Assembly (NCBI GenBank): GCA_934098525.1
Contig: CAKONZ010000003.1
Location: 62,001-126,000 of the forward strand
Reading direction: 5' to 3'
DNA length: 64,000 nucleotides
Source of the DNA: an uncultured Bacilli bacterium
Lineage (GTDB): Bacteria; Bacillota_I; Bacilli_A; RF39; UBA660
Both the position numbers and the translations under genes were made by a program. This document shows, in pieces, positions 60,138 through 64,000 of this stretch (positions within the stretch are counted from its first letter, which is position 1; each line of letters opens with the position of its first letter). Below the pieces are notes generated by a model. That model made no database searches. It was given only the letters and a program-made list of their open reading frames with translations, and was not told where the DNA came from.

Positions 60138-62711
60138 ATGATAAAAGGATTGAATGAAAAAGAGGTTCTAATTAATAGAAAAAAATATGGTAGTAATGAA
60201 CTTTCTAAACAGAAGAGTAAGAGTTTTTTTAAATTATTATTTGAAACTTTGGGAGATCCTATTATAAAAATATTATTAATTGTGTTATTTATTAAAGTGA
60301 CTTTGTTGTTTAAAAATTTTGATTGGTATGAAACTTTGGGAATTTTAATTGCTATATTTATGGCTAGTTTTATTTCTACTATTTCTGAGTATGGAAATGA
60401 AAAAGCGTTTAAAAGATTACAAGAAAGTTCTTCTAAAATTAATTGTAAGGTGAAAAGAGATAATGTTATTAAAGAAGTTTCTATTGATGAAATAGTAATG
60501 AATGATATAGTTATTTTATCTAGTGGAGATAAAATTCCTGCAGATGGAGAATTGATTAGTGGGGAGTTAGTGGTTGATGAATCTTCGCTTACTGGGGAGT
60601 CTAAAGAAATATATAAAAATAGTAGTAATAAGATGTTATATAGGGGATCAGTTGTTTATTCTAAAAGAGGGATAATGAGAGTTTTAAAAGTTGGTGATTC
60701 AACATATTATGGAAGAATTTCTAAAGAACTTCAAGAAGTTACTCAAGATTCTCCTTTAAAAGAACGATTGAGAGTTTTGGCAAAAACAATTAGTAAAATC
60801 GGATATTGTGGGGCTTTTTTAGGGGCTATATCATATTTGTTTTATAATATAGTTATTGCTAATGGATTTAATATTAATTTGATTTTTAATACAATTACTA
60901 ATTTTCAATTAATGAGTAATTATATAATTTATGCTATAACAATAGGGGTTACTATAATAATAGTGGCAGTACCAGAGGGGCTTCCAATGATGATAACTTT
61001 AGTTCTTGCTTCGAATATGAAGAGGATGTTGAAAAAAAATGTTTTAGTACGAAAAATGGTTGGAATAGAAACTGCAGGAAGTATGAATATGCTTTTTTTT
61101 GATAAAACTGGTACAATTACTAATGGAAATCCTGAAATGATTAAATTTATAGATGGGAATTTGAAAGAGTATGGTAAAAATAATATTAATAAGAGTTTGA
61201 ATATAGATATAATAAGAAAATCATTGATTGTTAATAATGAGTCAAAATTTGATGGTAATAGTAATGTGGTTGGAGGAAATCAGACTGATAAAGCTATACT
61301 TAAGTTTTTTAATAGTAAATATACTTATAATTGTAAAATAAAAGATGAAGTCATTTTTAATAGCGTTAATAAATATTCTTCTGTTTTAATAGAAGATGAT
61401 GGAAAGAATCTATTGCTTGTTAAGGGAGCTTTTGAAAAGATATATCCTCTATGTATAAGTTATTTTAAAGATGGTAAAAAAAGATATTTACTTAATAAGA
61501 TGAAAGTTAAAGAGTATATAGATAATTTGGTTGCTAATGGAAATAGAGTTTTGTGTGTTGCTGTTAATGATAATGGAAATGATATGAATAATTTAATATT
61601 AGTGGGATTTGTAGTTATAAAAGATGAGGTTAGAAGTGATGCTAGAAAAACTATTGATACTTTAAATAGAGCAGGCATAAAGCAAGTGATGATTACTGGT
61701 GATAATAAAAATACTGCTATTTCGATTGCAAAAGAGATAAATTTACTTAAAGAAAATGATGTTGTTTTAACTTCTGATGAATTAAATAATATGAGTGAAG
61801 AAAGAATTAAACTTATTTTTCCATATATTAGAGTTGTAGCTAGAGCACTTCCTACTGATAAGAGTAAATTAGTTAAAATAGCTCAAGAACTTAACTATGT
61901 TGTTGGTATGACAGGGGATGGTGTTAATGATGCTCCAGCTTTGAAAAAGGCTGATGTTGGTTTTGCTATAGGTTCTGGAACAGAGGTGTCAAAAGAAGCT
62001 AGTGATATAGTTATTTTAGATGATAATATTTCTTCAATTTCTTCGGCTGTTTTATTTGGTAGAACTATTTTTAAGAGTATTAGAAAGTTTATAGTTTTTC
62101 AACTTACTTTGAATATATGTGCTGTTTTGGTTTCTATAATTGGACCTTTTTTAGGGGTGGATACACCAGTAACCGTTATGCAAATGTTATGGATTAATAT
62201 GATTATGGATACTTTAGCTGGGTTAGCTTTTTCTTATGAACCGCCTTTAAAGGAATATATGAAAGAGTTACCAAAGGATAAAAGTGAAAGAATAATTAAT
62301 AAATATATGAAAAATGAAATTATTGTTGCAGGGTGTTATTCAGCTGTTTTATCACTTTTATTTTTAAAGCTACCATTTATTAAGAATTTTTTTAGACCTT
62401 CGTATAATGATGAGTATTTATTAACTGCTTTTTTTGGGTTTTTAATATTTATAGGAATATTTAATAGTTTTAATGCTAGAACTAGTAGAATAAATTTGTT
62501 TGCTAATATACTTAAAAACAAAGTATTTCTTATTACATTTTTGATAATTATATTGGTTCAAATATATTTGATTTATTTTGGTGGCGCTACTTTTAGAACT
62601 TATGGTTTGACTTTTAAAGAATTACAAATAATGTTATTACTTGCTTTTTCAATAATACCTGTTGATATAATTAGAAAGATTATGTTTAAAACTAATAGAC
62701 ATAGTTTATAA
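60138..62711 (+). CDS. P-type cation ATPase, calcium type (P2)
   Basis: 857 residues. It pumps Ca2+ (or a similar cation) out of the cytosol. Order: actuator domain with SLTGES (T152 onward), VPEGLPMMITLVLASNMKRM in TM4 (calcium-type), phosphorylation site FDKTGTIT (Asp322), KGAFEKIYPLC, GDGVNDAPALKKADVGFAIG (Asp594), and four C-terminal TM helices (WINMIMDTLAGLAF in TM6). ATG 60138 with AAGGTGAT is chosen over the TTG at 60135. The 3' end and a middle segment are repeated downstream (63870-64000). Confidence 0.94.
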   Translation: MIKGLNEKEVLINRKKYGSNELSKQKSKSFFKLLFETLGDPIIKILLIVLFIKVTLLFKNFDWYETLGILIAIFMASFISTISEYGNEKAFKRLQESSSKINCKVKRDNVIKEVSIDEIVMNDIVILSSGDKIPADGELISGELVVDESSLTGESKEIYKNSSNKMLYRGSVVYSKRGIMRVLKVGDSTYYGRISKELQEVTQDSPLKERLRVLAKTISKIGYCGAFLGAISYLFYNIVIANGFNINLIFNTITNFQLMSNYIIYAITIGVTIIIVAVPEGLPMMITLVLASNMKRMLKKNVLVRKMVGIETAGSMNMLFFDKTGTITNGNPEMIKFIDGNLKEYGKNNINKSLNIDIIRKSLIVNNESKFDGNSNVVGGNQTDKAILKFFNSKYTYNCKIKDEVIFNSVNKYSSVLIEDDGKNLLLVKGAFEKIYPLCISYFKDGKKRYLLNKMKVKEYIDNLVANGNRVLCVAVNDNGNDMNNLILVGFVVIKDEVRSDARKTIDTLNRAGIKQVMITGDNKNTAISIAKEINLLKENDVVLTSDELNNMSEERIKLIFPYIRVVARALPTDKSKLVKIAQELNYVVGMTGDGVNDAPALKKADVGFAIGSGTEVSKEASDIVILDDNISSISSAVLFGRTIFKSIRKFIVFQLTLNICAVLVSIIGPFLGVDTPVTVMQMLWINMIMDTLAGLAFSYEPPLKEYMKELPKDKSERIINKYMKNEIIVAGCYSAVLSLLFLKLPFIKNFFRPSYNDEYLLTAFFGFLIFIGIFNSFNARTSRINLFANILKNKVFLITFLIIILVQIYLIYFGGATFRTYGLTFKELQIMLLLAFSIIPVDIIRKIMFKTNRHSL
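62651..62703 (+). repeat. 53-bp exact direct repeat, first copy (ATPase 3' end)
   Basis: Identical base for base to 63948-64000, the last bases of the window, so the true repeat may be longer. It encodes the last helix end of the ATPase. The two copies flank the phosphotransferase gene. Confidence 0.9.
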
Positions 62712-62761
62712 AAGAGTTAGTTAAATATCCAAATGTAAATTGGATTAAATTATTGATATTT

Positions 62762-62795
62762 AAAGACATAATGCAATTTATGCCTTTCTTTTTTT
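62762..62795 (+). terminator. Terminator of the P-type ATPase gene
   Basis: Stem AAAGACATAA (62762-62771) with TTATGCCTTT (62778-62787), one mismatch, then T to 62795. The rest of 62796-62983 shows no gene. Confidence 0.65.
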
Positions 62796-62983
62796 ATAAA
62801 AATATTTATAATATGTATTGAAAAATAAACTTTATTGTACTATGAAAACAAGATGACATTTTGATTTTTAAATTAATGTAACTTTTAAAGCATTTGGATT
62901 CATTGTATCTTTAAAAAGATTAATGGTAAGTAAGGAATTAAGAGCTGATATATATATAAAGATAGAAAGGTAGTGTGTTATTT

Positions 62984-63859
62984 ATGAACAAAGAAAAAAT
63001 AGAAAATATATTCAAAAGGAAAAAAATTGCAATTAAAGAATTAAATAGTGCAACTAATTCCTTTAGTTCAAATGTATATATAATCACTTCAACAACTGGA
63101 AAAAAATATGTGCTTAAATTTTGCAATAAAGAAAAAAAGGTGATTAATGAAGGCAAATATATGAATTATTTAAAATCATATCTTCCTGTTTCTGATGTGA
63201 TAGAAACTGGTGTATGCGATGAAAAATATTACATTATCCAGAGCTTTTTTGAAGGTAATAATGTTTATGATGAAAAAGCAAATGAGTTAAATGACGAACA
63301 AATTAGAAATATTGGAATTTTATTAGCCAAATTACATTCTTGTAAATTGTTAGATGAAGATAATGATTCGTGGTTAAAATATTTAAATGATTCTCTTGAT
63401 AAAACAGTAGATACATTGGAAAAAATTTTGGGGAAAGAAGAAAACAAAAAGATAAGTAAATTTTTAAGAAAATACATAAAACAAAATTTAGTAAATAATT
63501 ATAAAAACTCTATTTTGCATATGGATTTTAGAATTGGTAATTTAATGTTTGGAAAAGAAAATGAAATTGGATTAATTGATTTAGAAGGTATGAAAAACGG
63601 AGAATATGTTTTTGATTTTGTTAAAATGAATCGACTTTTTAATAATGATAAATTTGAAATATTTTTGAGTGGATATGATAGTGTAAAAACAAGAGAAGAT
63701 AATTTTGATGAGAGATTAAATTTTTATAGTTTGTTTGATTCTTATACTTCTTTATGGTGGTGTGCTTCCAGAAATCGATTAGATACTGATTTTTATAAAT
63801 TAAATTATAATATCGTTATTAAATATTTAGAAAGGTTAAATAAAACGGGGAATATTTAA
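62984..63859 (+). CDS. Aminoglycoside phosphotransferase/choline kinase-like protein
   Basis: 291 residues, protein-kinase-like fold. The catalytic loop reads LHMDFRIGN (H179, D181, N186) and the Mg site LIDLEG (D199, with Glu for the usual second acidic position). An N-terminal nucleotide-binding part has GKKYVLKFCNKEKK. The APH family includes antibiotic kinases, homoserine/choline kinases and others; the substrate cannot be told. The N-terminus starts at ATG 62984 with AAAGGTAG upstream. It stands alone between the ATPase and a fragment copy of that ATPase, which suggests a later arrival. Confidence 0.78.
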   Translation: MNKEKIENIFKRKKIAIKELNSATNSFSSNVYIITSTTGKKYVLKFCNKEKKVINEGKYMNYLKSYLPVSDVIETGVCDEKYYIIQSFFEGNNVYDEKANELNDEQIRNIGILLAKLHSCKLLDEDNDSWLKYLNDSLDKTVDTLEKILGKEENKKISKFLRKYIKQNLVNNYKNSILHMDFRIGNLMFGKENEIGLIDLEGMKNGEYVFDFVKMNRLFNNDKFEIFLSGYDSVKTREDNFDERLNFYSLFDSYTSLWWCASRNRLDTDFYKLNYNIVIKYLERLNKTGNI

Positions 63860-63869
63860 GTAATATAAA

Positions 63870-64000
63870 GAATTTAATATTAGTGGAATTTGTAGTTATA
63901 AAAGATGTTGTTAAAAGTGATACTAGAAAAACTATTACTTTTTTTTTAATAATACCTGTTGATATAATTAGAAAGATTATGTTTAAAACTAATAGACATA
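63870..64000 (+). pseudogene. Partial second copy of the P-type ATPase gene, internally deleted
   Basis: 63870-63937 matches the ATPase at 61590-61656 with several differences (peptide NLILVEFVVIKDVVKSDTRK against NLILVGFVVIKDEVRSDARK); 63948-64000 is identical to 62651-62703. About 1 kb between these parts is missing and a T run marks the junction. It continues past the window edge. Confidence 0.85.

Noticed and set aside
1..64000. CRISPR array, insertion sequence, prophage
   Set aside because: No regularly spaced repeats, transposase, integrase or phage structural genes were seen. The only mobile-like traces are the ATPase fragment repeat and the decayed stretch after tRNA-Trp.
1..64000. 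UGA read as Trp (mycoplasma-type code)
   Set aside because: Trp is encoded by TGG throughout, TGA ends several genes (for example rplP and the DUF4097 gene), and the only Trp tRNA seen has a CCA anticodon.

Overview
The window comes from a very AT-rich, low-GC Gram-positive bacterium of the Bacillota (Bacilli-like). UGA is used as a stop and Trp is read from UGG, so this is not a UGA-recoding mycoplasma. The gene set has a Bacilli character: a Gram-positive S10-spc-alpha ribosomal order, a T-box leader, ComEA/ComEC, SMC and an L13 leader. Several genes point to an endospore former: a CwlJ-like cortex hydrolase, a YjcZ-type small protein, a SpoVB-like flippase, a Spo0A-C-like protein, and a signal-less amidase behind a SigK-like promoter. 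It may be one of the uncultured gut Bacilli lineages; that placement is inference.

Region 1 (1-7105): the end of a DUF4143-type ATPase, then gpmI, then a tandem array of four divergent RpoD-like sigma factor genes. The array is driven by a near-perfect sigma-A promoter whose -35 box lies inside the gpmI terminator. A fifth sigma-70-family gene lies at 31.5-32.9 kb on the minus strand. Region 2 (7126-21237): the S10-spc-alpha superoperon from rpsJ to rplQ with secY, adk, map, infA, rpmJ and rpoA, a conserved-looking leader before rpsJ, and no rpmD (L30). Region 3 (21.2-29.5 kb): a short-chain dehydrogenase, truA, rplM-rpsI with leader, a two-subunit ABC exporter, and an Abi/HEPN gene coupled to an HtrA protease.

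Region 4 (29.5-36.7 kb): aspS under an Asp-specific T-box, the fifth sigma factor facing it, a second dehydrogenase, a LiaF-like/DUF4097 envelope pair, and an amidase with four LysM domains. Region 5 (36.7-41.8 kb): cwlJ, tRNA-Trp, a decayed stretch, a structured leader ahead of a Spo0A-C-like gene, a Nudix gene, a metal-binding-type lipoprotein lacking its metal ligands, yidD, rnc and gmk. Region 6 (41.9-50.2 kb): smc, dut, def, yjcZ, a SEDS protein, comEA and comEC.

Region 7 (50.3-64 kb): a small membrane protein with a broken XRE regulator, several uncharacterised proteins, a radical SAM protein, a SpoVB-like flippase, a glycolipid-type glycosyltransferase, a ZIP transporter, a DUF368 protein and a P-type calcium ATPase. 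A phosphotransferase gene follows, flanked by a repeated fragment of the ATPase gene.

The most unusual content is the sigma factor array with alternating intact and altered DNA-contact residues, the structured leader at 37983-38082, the sporulation lysis pair, and the duplicated ATPase tail around the phosphotransferase.
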